Assembly (NCBI GenBank): GCA_051530055.1
Contig: CM121342.1
Coordinates: 806,001-870,000, forward strand
Direction: 5' to 3'
Length of the DNA: 64,000 nucleotides
Source of the DNA: Neoechinorhynchus agilis
Taxonomy: Eukaryota; Acanthocephala
Below the pieces are notes generated by a model. It was not told the origin of the DNA and did no database searches. It was given only the letters and a program-made list of their open reading frames with translations. This document shows, in pieces, positions 54,371 to 64,000 of the stretch. A program made the position numbers and the translations under genes. Each line of letters opens with the position of its first letter. Within the stretch, counting starts at the first letter, position 1.

Positions 54371-54479
54371 ATATTAATAGTTTCATACATTTCCTCCTAA
54401 ACATCGGTAGTTGATTTGCTGATTGGTCCTAAGCAAATCTCAGATTTGGCGAAGATCCAAAAGCAATAGTGACAAACTT

Positions 54480-54580
54480 GCGAAACAATTGAATTGACAA
54501 TGACCGATTCAATCGGTACAAATATATTCATCTTTAACGATCTCCCTCGGGTTTCGACAAGCGACCTAAACAATAACATA
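54480..54580 (-). repeat. Short interspersed repeat F, copy 3
   Basis: Reverse-complement homologue of 43830-43935 over about 100 bp, including GTTTAGGTCGCTTGTCGA. Confidence 0.75.
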
Positions 54581-54589
54581 TCCTACCAC

Positions 54590-55130
54590 CCGAATGCAAT
54601 CCTCAACCTAATAAGATGAAGAACTTCTAGCGACGGCATTAAAATGTATATTCGCCTGATGAGCCCTTCAAGAAAAATTACTTCAGATAAGGAAATATAA
54701 AGACATCTCAAGTTGCAGGAAAAACGTTCAATTCATTGAAGTCATTGAGTTGCATTGCTTTGAAGAAATCGAGTACAAGTCTCCCCAGATTTGGGCACTT
54801 ATTGGCCAGCTTAGTGATAATTTCGGTCGTAATTAGGTCGTATGGAAGTATCATGTTATTGAGACAATCACCGAATCGATCGCCAATAAGTAAGGTGAAC
54901 CGACACGCAAAACGATTCTGTGCGTTGTGTGAATGACGGGTGCTTAAACGAATCTGACAATTAAAAAAAGAGAGCTTTTTCTTGGGAAATGGCGAGCTCG
55001 TTTCACCAATTTGAATCCCCGCATTTATGACCAATCCGGACGCTCAGAGAGATGAACCGTTGAAAACGATCAACTATGAACTGTCGATTATTGGGCTTAT
55101 CTTCTAAGCTACGAGCTGCATAGCAGAAGC
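54590..55130 (-). pseudogene. F-box/leucine-rich-repeat protein remnant
   Basis: On the minus strand, RFCYAARSLEDKPNNRQFIV (about 55070-55130) is followed in other frames by LPYDLITTEIITKLANKCPN, LGRLVLDFFKAMQLNDFNEL and then LRCLYISLSEVIFLEGLIRR with VLHLIRL. Repeats of the type L..LA.KCPNL..L.LDF are typical of FBXL substrate receptors of SCF ubiquitin ligases. At least two frame changes (near 54712 and near 55010) separate the parts, so it is a pseudogene. The F-box itself is not seen. Confidence 0.6.
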
Positions 55131-55601
55131 GAAAACAAACGAAAGCGCCGAAAAAAAGATGTAGAGCGAACAATTGGTAGCTAGAGATGGGTTTTTGAAT
55201 AGATATAGGGCTTAATATTTGTGGATAATTATCGATTCAGTAGCCGTCGTATGATTTTAATAAAAATTTAATTAAAGCACTGATTACATTCCTTTTCTCG
55301 CTTTAAAACATAACATTTGCTCAAAGCCAAACTTCGATGAGAGGTTAAATGGTTTGGATATATCCTTTTTGTTTTGCCACGTAAATTAACAAATATTTTG
55401 ATCTTTTTCGAGTATTGATATCGCGTTTGGTCCCCATATTTACAACGATGCCCTTATATTATTGGGAGACAGTAGCCATTAATAACAAAGTTATGTCACA
55501 ATTTGTTGTATATAAGTTTGATATTTAAAGTTTCAATTACTGACCGATGATTTCGTAATCAATTATTGTAACCTTTTTAACAAGGCAATAACAACAATCA
55601 T
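55131..55601. other. Intergenic sequence with repeat G copy 2
   Basis: 55430-55515 matches the repeat at 31131-31225 (CGTTTGGTC.CCATATTTAC and AATAACAAAGTT.TGTCACAA blocks). Otherwise empty. Confidence 0.55.
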
Positions 55602-56830
55602 TTAATTGTTGGAAACCCCAAGGTATATATTATGCGAATTAGCTCGAGGAATTAGGTTGTACACGGATCCGGTCTTGTCCATGTCGATCCAGAGATACGT
55701 TTTGTCGGACCAATCGGGTGTATGTGCCCACGGATATGGAAGTTTTGCGAGAGCATTAAGGAAGGTGCTGAGAAACAACAGGCGTTGGTCAGGTGGTCGG
55801 CCGCGCGAATAAAAAACGAGGCCCGAGATAGCCCAAGAATTACAAATAGTGCGAGAAAATTTTAGTGGTAGGCCTAGCCGTTGGAATCTTCTTGCCTTTG
55901 TGTAGGCGATTTTTACCAATTTCTTCAATTTAGTAAAGCTTAGAGGGGGGTTTGCAGGTATTGATATCAAAAAAGATGTTGAAAGTCTCCAATAGCTTCA
56001 GTTTGCCCAGCCGTGACCAAGTTTTAATTACGAACTGGGTCTTCTTAGTATTCAGTTTCAGACCCATCATTGGAAGCGTATCTTCGAGGAATGGTAGGAG
56101 AGCGAGAAGACGCTTTTTCGCTCTTACATAATTAGTTTCCTTGATGACCGCTGTGATATCATCGGCGTAGATCGAGATATTTTTGCAAACCCTGCAATTC
56201 TTTATGATGAACTGGGTGGCGAGGCAAAAGAGGATAGGGGACAATGGGGATCCATGTGGTACACCTTTGGTCTGATAGTATATCCTATTCTCGGGATCAT
56301 CCTAAAAGAAAAAAGATTTTGACAACAGTGTGTTAGAGATCCGAGCAATAATATTGTACGGGAAGTCAAAAAACTTGAGAATATTAATAATAAACTCGAT
56401 CTGGATGTTGTCGAATGCCCGTGAAATTTCAAACGAAACCAATAAATTGGTAGAGAGTTGATTGTTGAAAAAATGGTTGGCAATCACCTTCATTGCTGAG
56501 TGTACCGATTTCTCTCGAAGAAAACCGTGGCAACGTGCGTCAATCCAACTGTGCTCCAAAGCATACTCTAATAAGTATCGGGCAAGAGCTTTCTCGTAGA
56601 TCGAGACTAAGGAATTCAGTGTGGATATAGGCCTAACATCGTTGGCTGACGATATTTTTGGACGTTTATTTTTAACCAGGAAAATGCGTTTGGCAATATT
56701 AATCAAAAACCACTGTTGTGGCGGAGCCCGTACCAAGGTCTTTGCCAAAATGACAACATTCTCCTCGGATAAAACATTTGTGGCCCTTGAGGATTCAAAT
56801 ATCGCAGACCCTTCCTTTCATGTTCATCTC
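55602..56830 (-). mobile_element. LINE family B, copy 2
   Basis: Minus-strand reverse transcriptase: VRAPPQQWFLINIAKRIFLV, SLVSIYEKALARYLLEYALE, LVSFEISRAFDN, MSPILFCLATQFIIKNC-like and YADDITAVIKE, then LVFYSRGRPPDQR and TPDWSDKTYLWID at the C terminus. It is in two or three frames, so not intact, but it is the best guide to the family's uninterrupted order. Confidence 0.87.
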
Positions 56831-57411
56831 GTTTCTTCACAACGGAACTTAACGGTTTAGCTTTCTTCGCTTATATATAGCAATCTAGGTGCTTGGATGC
56901 AGCTCCATTTATAAGATTGTTAATTGTAGTGAATGACTCATCATCGACGAATGGTGTTGACATCAACAGAGGCCATTCTACTATATTCTGTATTACTGTG
57001 CGCCTTCAGTCTTCCCAGGATCTCTACACCCGATGGTACTGTGTGCTTATCCGCCGGCATTGAAATTCGTAACATGTTTGCCATGTTGTAGCTGTTCTGG
57101 TGTGGTACGCAGAATGTAAGGCAATAATTGGTCAGGTTTTTAGCGACGACTTATTTATTTTGGACAATAAGTACGTTGGATCGCCGCGCGAATTCTCTGC
57201 AGCAGGAAGCTGCTAGAGCGCATATCGGAGGTGGCGCGTTTTAGCATCTTTCCCAGTCTGGAGAGGAAATATCCGGTTTCTTTTCCGAGACATCCCAGCC
57301 CATCGAGCGAGGAATACTTATGCCGCTACTTTTCCTCGCTGAAGCTCGCGACTGCGAAACCAGAATAAATTAGCGCTATTTTAATCAAAAAAGGCAACTA
57401 ATGTGCATCCT
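56831..57411. other. Probable LINE-flanking sequence
   Basis: May include upstream LINE B sequence; no motif I can name. Confidence 0.3.
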
Positions 57412-57711
57412 CTATTGAATCGACCCTTTATGCCCATATGCGGAGTTTCTCAGGTGCATAAAAGTGGGGATTACGCGGTATGATTGACAGAGATTGAGGA
57501 ACTCCCTTGCTATAACGGTTCTTGTTATCTTTAGTGCAGTAGATTCCATTTCCCTTAATAATAACACATTTATTGTTAAAAAGTACAAAGTATAAGAGAA
57601 CCCATGTACCTTTGCGTCCTCAAATGTACCTTTGGGTAGATAAGCAGATTCGCCATAAATCTGCCGTATATGTTTGAAAATTGAATCTTTCATGTTTTTA
57701 TATGGCTCCAA
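57412..57711 (-). CDS. Unrecognised 99-residue open frame
   Basis: Starts at a proper ATG. The segment REFLNLCQSYRVIPTFMHLR resembles the N-terminal region that precedes the reverse transcriptase in PLEs (R..FL..C....VIP..L), so it may be element-derived. No further evidence. Confidence 0.3.
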   Translation of the reverse strand: MEPYKNMKDSIFKHIRQIYGESAYLPKGTFEDAKVHGFSYTLYFLTINVLLLREMESTALKITRTVIAREFLNLCQSYRVIPTFMHLRNSAYGHKGSIQ

Positions 57712-58156
57712 TGAATGGCAATTTTCTCTGTTTTATGGGATTTTGTTCAAAACGGGGAGATTAATCGAAATATAGTAATTAACAAATTCTTTTAATTTTT
57801 ACGTAATAAACAAGCATTTTTTGAACATTCGACCTTTATATTGCCTTCTAGTTTTCTGATTCTGTAATCATAGTACACAAAATCGAAATAAACATTTTCC
57901 GATTATTCTCCATGACACAGAAATGTCGCAAACTGCTGAGAAATCGGCAATCACCACCGTACATGAAGATTGAATGATAAAGTTAAAAAATCCCTCACTT
58001 TCTTTTCCAACTTTAAGAGCATAAGAAAAATGTTCCATATAAATTATTTTTTTAAAGATGACCGGATCGAATGGATCATTAAATCACTTTTAATATTGCC
58101 AGTGAATAAGGACACGACGATGCTCGAAACCTCTATTCAACACGTTAGGGCATCGA

Positions 58157-59386
58157 ATGCGAATTTTGATGGTAGCAATAATGTCAAGGACCTTGAGAAC
58201 TGAGCTTTGCACTGAAAAATGCCGGCAAACGTGCCTTGACGACTATTATCGACTATCGAAACACGGAAAAGTTGCTTTTAGCATAGGAAAGTGTTTATCG
58301 TCCTGTAAAAACGAATGCATTGAACTCCCACAACGAACTCGATTTGAACTAAGTTACAGGGTCGAAAATTCGGGATATAACAAAGAAAAGAAAGGTACGA
58401 ACGACAATGGCAAATACAACCTAATTAGCGCAGATTTTCATAAACGTCTTGTTTTCCCAAAAAACTACAAGAAAATGTGGGGAATCCGAATGATTGAGAA
58501 ATCGAACGGTTTAGAACGCTTAAATGAATGCTGACAGCGATGCCTCAAACTTTGCTCGATAAAATGCGTTCAATTTGGAAGTTGCGAACAACAGCACATA
58601 AACAATATATTGACCGAATCGAATCTACAAATTGAGAAGAGATCTGCCTCCATTATGAACAGCAATAGTTTAATGCCACAATCTTTGATAATATAAACAC
58701 AGCAAATAAATGATAAACCAGTTACCTTAAAAGCCAATAAATCATCTTCCTTCAAAACTGAACAAACGTACATTTCCAAAGATTTCAAACTAAAAGCTCC
58801 CAAAACGGGTACAATCGAAAGCAAAGATGGTTCTCTCGTTCTCGGGGTGCTGGCCGAAATCTATACTTTGCCATCAGCAAATCATTTCGACCTAAACGAG
58901 AATCTTAATCCTGAAGTCGCCAACGAAATTTGTCTACAGGTGAAAGCTCGAGATCAACGGTTGAGAACGGAAATTATTACAAATGAAGAAGCAAAAAAAT
59001 ATGAACCGAATTTGACTGTACCAGGGAATAATGAAGACACTGAAATCTCCAACAATATCGATGCGATACACGGCAGAGCCGGAGATGTAGAATTTGAACA
59101 AACGACAAAATCGCCGGGCAGCGCCACAGCAAAGATCGAATCTGAACCTTCGATAATGAACGAATTGCCATTTCCTGAAATTCAGACGTCAATAAATGGA
59201 TAAGGAGAGCAAATGGTAATTAAAGTAGAAAAAACAGCATCTTCCTCAAAAAGTTGGACCAGGACGATAAAGAAATTCATCGGATCAATTTTTTCGGATA
59301 AAGTAACAAATCAGAAAAGCACAAATCAACTCAAAAAATCATTAGACGAAAAATTGAATGACCGATCTGAAAAATTTGATTTCTAA
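58157..59386 (+). pseudogene. Cys-rich protein frame with three in-frame stops
   Basis: One frame stays coding-like for about 410 codons, broken only by TGA 58532, TAA 58694 and TAA 59201, and ends at TAA 59384. The first part has C-x3-C-x3-C motifs (CTEKCRQTC and CLSSCKNEC) and the third such motif (QRCLKLCSIKC) starts right across the TGA. The later parts are hydrophilic and acidic (TQQINDKPVTLKANKSSSFK, then VKARDQRLRTEIITNEEAKK, then WTRTIKKFIGSIFSDK). No frameshift is needed, which is unusual for a decayed gene. Short introns covering the stops, readthrough, or point-mutation decay are all possible. I do not recognise the family. Confidence 0.45.
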
Positions 59387-60278
59387 AGCTTTTGATAATA
59401 TTGACATTGCTTTTATGGTGAATATTTTGAGATTTTTTGTTTTCCTTTTAATATAATTGCTAGGGTGAACAACATCCTGAAATGTAAACGATTTTTCTTT
59501 GCAGATGACCCATCAAGGTCTATATTCTATCAATCCAAAGGGATTCCTCAAGGCTCACCTTTATCACCCATACTTTTTTGCTTGGCAACTCAATTTTTGA
59601 TTAAAAATTGTACGATTTGTCGTAGCGTCACTATGTACGCCGATGACCTTACTGTAGTTATCAAAGAGTTAAATTATTTGAGAGCACGTGCGAAACTGGC
59701 TGCCGTGCTGAACTTTCTAAAATCCCACCTACCTCAAATGGGTCTCTCTTTGAATCAAAAGAAGACGAAATTTTTAATCAAATCTAAATCTCGAGTGGGC
59801 AAGAAGTACATCCGGGATTATATCAAGGATTTTTTTGGGTTAGATTTCGACCCTGCTTATAAGAAGCTTGATATTTTAGGTTATACTTTCACTAATAACC
59901 TCTCGCCCGCCTCCGATATACACAAGATGAAAAAACTTTTAAAGACAGCCAGAGTTAAGGCGAGACGTGCCGCTCGTATTAGGCTTAGCGCCAAGATATG
60001 CAAAGTAATATGGTGCTCTTGGGCTATTCCAGGCCTAGTTTTTTATTCCAGAGGAAGGCCTCCAGAACAACGCCAAAAATTCCGCTGTGTATTCTTGAAA
60101 ATCCTGTCGAGATTGCCCTTTGAGTGGATTTCCTCAGCAGACTGGGCAAACAAATTCATGCAGTGGATCGGATTGTGACCTCAAATAAAAAAAACGGATA
60201 CTTAACTATGGAATGTTGCTTTGGTTATTCAGCGACAGCGGTCGATCCATGGTTTGCCTTTGACGAATAATTTTTTTT
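59376..60278 (+). mobile_element. LINE family B, copy 3 (3' half)
   Basis: Begins inside the SKAFDN motif (59390) and holds a 237-codon intact frame (59465-60178): QGSPLSPILFCLATQ, MYADDLTVVIKEL, MGLSLNQKKTKFL, LDILGYTFTNNL and the C-terminal LVFYSRGRPPEQR. 5'-truncated. It joins the Cys-rich frame at its 5' end and the LTR element at its 3' end. Confidence 0.85.
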
Positions 60279-60283
60279 GATCC

Positions 60284-60405
60284 TGTTGCGTATTAACTAA
60301 TATCGATCGGTTGATAGACATATCGTGCAGCTATTTGTGTGTACGTGGTGTGGAGTGAGGGTGCGGTTCATAAAAATAATAAAAACGGTTATGAAGCATC
60401 TAACA
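60284..60405 (+). repeat. 5' LTR
   Basis: 122 bp, starts TGTTGCGTATTAAC, ends GCATCTAACA; identical to the 3' LTR. Confidence 0.95.
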
Positions 60406-63250
60406 ATTGGCGACGAGGACAAAGCGGATATGTTGAAGGAAATGATGGAAATGTTGCGAGAACAATCAAGGAATCGCAATTTGCAAAAACAACTCCTAGA
60501 AATGAAGAAGCATAAACAATCTTGTCAGATATTGATTCCGCAATTTCGACGATTCGAATGCGAAGATGAGACATGGTCCGACTACGTGGGACAACTGGAA
60601 CAACATTTTGGCGCTTATGGCATAGAGGAAAATAACACGAAAGCTCATCTACTAGCATGGAGTGGACCGAAGACGTATCAACTGATAGGAAAAATTATTA
60701 AAGATTTCAAATCAAGTTCCACCACTTACGCAGATAAAGTGTCCGCCCTTACTAACCACTATCAGAGACCAATTCATGTGGTAGCGGCTAGGTATGCGTT
60801 TGCACAATGTAAGATGGGTCCGACCAAAATCACGTGCAATGGATGCCGGAGGCCCGTGGAATCGCCAATACCTGCCAATTTCACCCAAAATCAACAATTA
60901 CGGAAAACGAAGCGATTGAGGATAGACTGCGAGATCTCCTCACACTGAATACCGCATTCGAAGGAATTAGGACGCAGATTCTCAGACTTGAAGATCCTAC
61001 TTTCGATCAGGCCCACCAGGGACAGTAGTGATAACGAAGTACGTGAAGAATTATGTGCCAAAGTTGATTGAATAGGACCGAGCAAAGGCGAGATGGAATG
61101 AAGATTAAGTAGTAACCTGCGTTGTGGAAGATGAGGAGGGCCTTAATATACAAGTAGTAAAGAATGTTGGGCGAAAAATTTCATTTGCCACAAATGAAAG
61201 CGAGAGGGACACATCAAGAGCCGAGTATGGCAAGTAGATCAGATGAGTATCGCTAATATATCTGCGGATCATGAAACCGGCGTCCATGAAATCGAAAAAA
61301 GTGGTGACAGGCCCATGATCGTTCCAGAGATAAATGGAAAATTGGTTCCAATGTAATACGATACCGGCGCAGCCATCTCGATATTACCAGAACGATGGTG
61401 GCGACAAATTGGTGCCCCGTGTTTGCAAAAGAGGAGCAATCTTCCCACCTACGGAGGCGCAACAATCAGCACTAAAGGTGAATGCATGGTCCGCTTCGAG
61501 CTCAACAACATTCTCAAAGAGCTATGAGTTGTGGTAGTCGATGGTACTGATCATCCATTGTTTGGACGGCCGTGGATAGAGGCTTTCGATTTAATATGGA
61601 CGAAGAAAGTGTCGATATCACAGATCACGAACAATGCTAAGATTGATGGGGTTGGATGAGCTGCTAATAAGATGAAAGATTTGTTCGGGCCGGGAACAGG
61701 GCGTTTTAAAAGTTTCCAGACGAAATTATTTGTCTCACCCGAAGCAACACCGAAGTGTATACCATCGAGGCGAATACCCGTGATGCTTCGAGAAGGTATA
61801 AGCCAAGAGATCAATCGAATGGTAGAAGCAGAAATTCTGGAACGGGTGGACGCTTCAAAGGATGCAATAGAATGGGCGACTCCGGTAGTAGTGGTCCAGA
61901 AGTGAAACGGAGGTATACGATTATGCGGAGATTTTCGCGCAACCATCAATCCGCATTTGACAACCAACGCATACATGATGCCAACTTTTGAGAAGGCAAT
62001 GTATCAAATTGCCGATGGACAGAAATATTCCACAATCGATCTGAAAGAGGTGTATTTACAAATGCCCGTCGAATCGCAGTATCGATCCTTGCTGACCATA
62101 TCTACTCCGATGGGCTATTACAAATTCTGCAGACTACCTTATGGAGTGTCGTCCGCCCCACTTATTTTTCAACGTTACATGAGTAACCTGCTGCATGGAA
62201 TTCCGAACGTTTCGGTCTATTTGGATGATGTGATTGTGACGGGAAGTAATGACCGATCTCATCTCGACAATCTTAAAGAAGTGCTCAAAAGGTTATTAGA
62301 TAGTGGCTAGAAAGCTAAGAACGATAAGTGTTCGTTTATGCAACCAAGAGTCAAATTTCTCGGGTATATCCTCGAAGATAATCAGATAAAACCGGATGGG
62401 GAGAGGATCGAAGCGATTCGATCGATGAACAGTCCGACCAACCTAACTGAGCTACGAGCGTTTCTAGGGGCGGTCAATTTTGTTGAAAGATTCATACCCA
62501 ACCTGCAATCCAAGTGCGTTCCTCTATATCGTCTGTTAAAAAAGAAGCGAACTGGAACTGGGGCGAGGAACAGGAGGAATCGGTGGACCCTATGATGGTA
62601 AGAGCGCACTGCGTCTCATGTGCGACGCATGTGAACAGGGTCTTAAAGCCGTATTACTCCAAAAGGATACACAAGAACAGTTTCGAGCGATTGCTTATTG
62701 CTCAAGGACTCTTCGGCCAGCTGAGCAAAGATATGCCCAGATTGCACGGGAGGCGTTAGCGTTGGTCTATGGTGTTACAAAGTTTAATTTCTATTTAATG
62801 GGTGGCGCTTTCACGTTGATCAGTGACCACAAGCCATTGCAATATATTTTTGGAGAAAAAAGGAATTTACAGAAGACGACAAATCACAGATTAGTTCGTT
62901 GGGCGACTTTCTTGTCCCAATATGATTATCACTTGGTCCACATCAACGGCAAGGAAAACGCTATGGCAGATATGCTATCACGATTCAGTTCAGGCAAGGA
63001 AGACGATCTTTATAACTATGCGAAAACGATCAGAACCCACAGAACAAGCCGCCGAACAGGCAACAATTTCAGCCTCACCAACGCCGATAGCTCCATCAGA
63101 TAGAGAGGAGGAGGGAAGAGAAACAGATCACCCAACAAATGAAGACACTTGTACGCCTAAGATTGTCAACGCGCAGAGTTTGCGCAGAAGCAATCGGGTC
63201 AAGCGAGCCCCTCTCAGATTTCGGAACTTCTAGAAGAGATGGGGAGGGTA

Positions 63251-63372
63251 TGTTGCGTATTAACTAATATCGATCGGTTGATAGACATATCGTGCAGCTA
63301 TTTGTGTGTACGTGGTGTGGAGTGAGGGTGCGGTTCATAAAAATAATAAAAACGGTTATGAAGCATCTAACA
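63251..63372 (+). repeat. 3' LTR
   Basis: 122 bp, identical to the 5' LTR; followed by the GATCC target duplication. Confidence 0.95.
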
Positions 63373-63432
63373 GATCCTACGGTCTATGCATTAACGAATT
63401 GCCTCAATTATTGCTTAAACATTTTAGAATAT

Positions 63433-63864
63433 TTAGCGAAAACGGCCTTTATGCCGACCATTAACATGCCTACCCATCTTTCTAATCGGGCCATGCGATG
63501 ACAACCCATCCTCATTATTACCAAGTTCATCCTCTTTTTCACCTGAAGCACACCTCTTACCCATCATCAATTTCTCCTGAACCTGTTTAATTACCTCACC
63601 CACCTCATTATTTTCCACATTCTTGACCGAGGCAATCATATTTAATAAATCACAAATTATTTTATCCTTCTCCTCGAATTTCTTATTTAAATTATCAACC
63701 CTCTCTTTAAGTATTTCTAACTCCTCCTTAACCTTATCTTCTACCTGAAAACTATTTCTCCTAACCTTATCCTCTCCTTGAAGACCATTTTCCCCCATAT
63801 TACTAACATCCACCTTTTCCACATTCCGTTTAAACCAACTATTATAATTACCCGGCTTCGCCAT
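63433..63864 (-). CDS. Charged coiled-coil protein, 143 residues
   Basis: A full minus-strand frame with a good ATG context (GAAGATGG). The product is Glu/Lys/Asn-rich; about residues 45-100 form a likely coiled coil (KEELEILKERVDNLNKKFEE) and the C terminus is basic (RKMGRHVNGRHKGRFR). It might be a free host gene or the first ORF of a LINE; no zinc knuckle or other signature decides it. Bases 63865-64000 hold nothing I can name. Confidence 0.42.
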   Translation of the reverse strand: MAKPGNYNSWFKRNVEKVDVSNMGENGLQGEDKVRRNSFQVEDKVKEELEILKERVDNLNKKFEEKDKIICDLLNMIASVKNVENNEVGEVIKQVQEKLMMGKRCASGEKEDELGNNEDGLSSHGPIRKMGRHVNGRHKGRFR

Positions 63865-64000
63865 CTTCCAGTAACTAACCGCTGCCGTACAAGTGCGCCT
63901 ATATGCCTCATGATTTCCTAAACAATGTGCACAAGCAATTTGTGCATTGAGTTAAAACGTAATCATAAATCGACTCCGATTGGCGGGATACGAAATTAAT

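Larger units (their letters stand above)
60284..63372 (+). mobile_element. Ty3/Gypsy-type LTR retrotransposon
   Basis: Two direct LTRs of 122 bp (60284-60405 and 63251-63372, TG..CA ends) are identical in this sequence. A 5-bp target duplication, GATCC, lies at 60279-60283 and 63373-63377. A putative primer-binding site follows the 5' LTR, and a purine-rich tract precedes the 3' LTR. Parts in order: gag-like (about 60391-60950), protease-like (about 61310-61390), reverse transcriptase (about 61960-62310) and RNase H (about 62610-62990). The interior is broken in several places, so this is a fossil, but identical LTRs suggest a recent insertion. At about 3.1 kb it is shorter than a complete element of this group. 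Confidence 0.92.

Noticed and set aside
60284-63372. Reading the short LTR element as a complete autonomous element
   Set aside because: Its length and broken interior do not allow it; recorded as a fossil with recognisable parts only.
1-64000. CRISPR arrays, operons, rRNA or tRNA genes
   Set aside because: I saw no regularly spaced repeats, no prokaryotic gene spacing, and no convincing tRNA or rRNA sequence; the tRNA search by eye is not exhaustive.

Overview
The window is animal (metazoan) nuclear DNA. It is AT-rich, host genes are few, introns are very short (about 45-67 nt where I can place them), and non-LTR retrotransposons and Penelope-like elements (PLEs) are abundant. Recognisable host genes are an eIF4E (15822-16424, -), a USP-type deubiquitinase (18205-19275, +), an alpha-1,3-fucosyltransferase of family GT10 (21429-22930, +), an HP1-like chromodomain/chromoshadow protein (33347-34102, -), a mitochondrial SSB (44972-45451, -) and an intronless Tudor-SN/SND1 (50837-53728, +). 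The set fits a small-genome invertebrate, perhaps an ecdysozoan, but nothing seen fixes the phylum.

Layout. 0.5-3.3 kb and 47.05-49.96 kb are the two arms of a large inverted duplication with a 43.7 kb spacer. Each arm carries a copy of a small single-pass membrane protein gene and a cathepsin-L-like exon; only the right arm runs on into the remaining cathepsin exons. 3.5-9.1 kb is a retroelement field with PLE pieces, a PLE flanked by related termini, and a perfect 107-bp-arm palindrome. 9.7-13.7 kb holds two unrecognised genes, one Gln-rich with three exons and one Gln/Pro-rich ending in a four-fold acidic repeat. 11.1-15.3 kb also has two PLE relics. 15.8-19.3 kb holds eIF4E and the deubiquitinase. 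19.6-33 kb is mostly LINEs of at least three families, a pogo-like DNA transposon end and PLE debris around the fucosyltransferase gene. 33.3-36.4 kb holds the HP1-like gene and a coiled-coil gene whose end overlaps a 159-bp tandem duplication. 37.3-41.6 kb is a long LINE with another LINE nested inside it. 42.0-43.0 kb is a truncated second fucosyltransferase copy. 45 kb is mtSSB. 49.4-53.7 kb is the cathepsin pseudogene and Tudor-SN. 54-60 kb has an F-box/LRR pseudogene, more LINE and a Cys-rich reading frame interrupted by stops. 60.28-63.37 kb is a Ty3/Gypsy-type LTR element with 122-bp LTRs and a 5-bp target duplication.

The host genes do not form a pathway. The coherent story is structural: inverted and direct segmental duplications of host genes, several retroelement families nested in one another, and PLE termini that are palindromic and carry a hammerhead-ribozyme-like core. 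Small introns and acceptor-like sequences abutting several start codons leave 5'UTR introns or spliced-leader trans-splicing open. All readings are by eye; extents of degraded elements are approximate.
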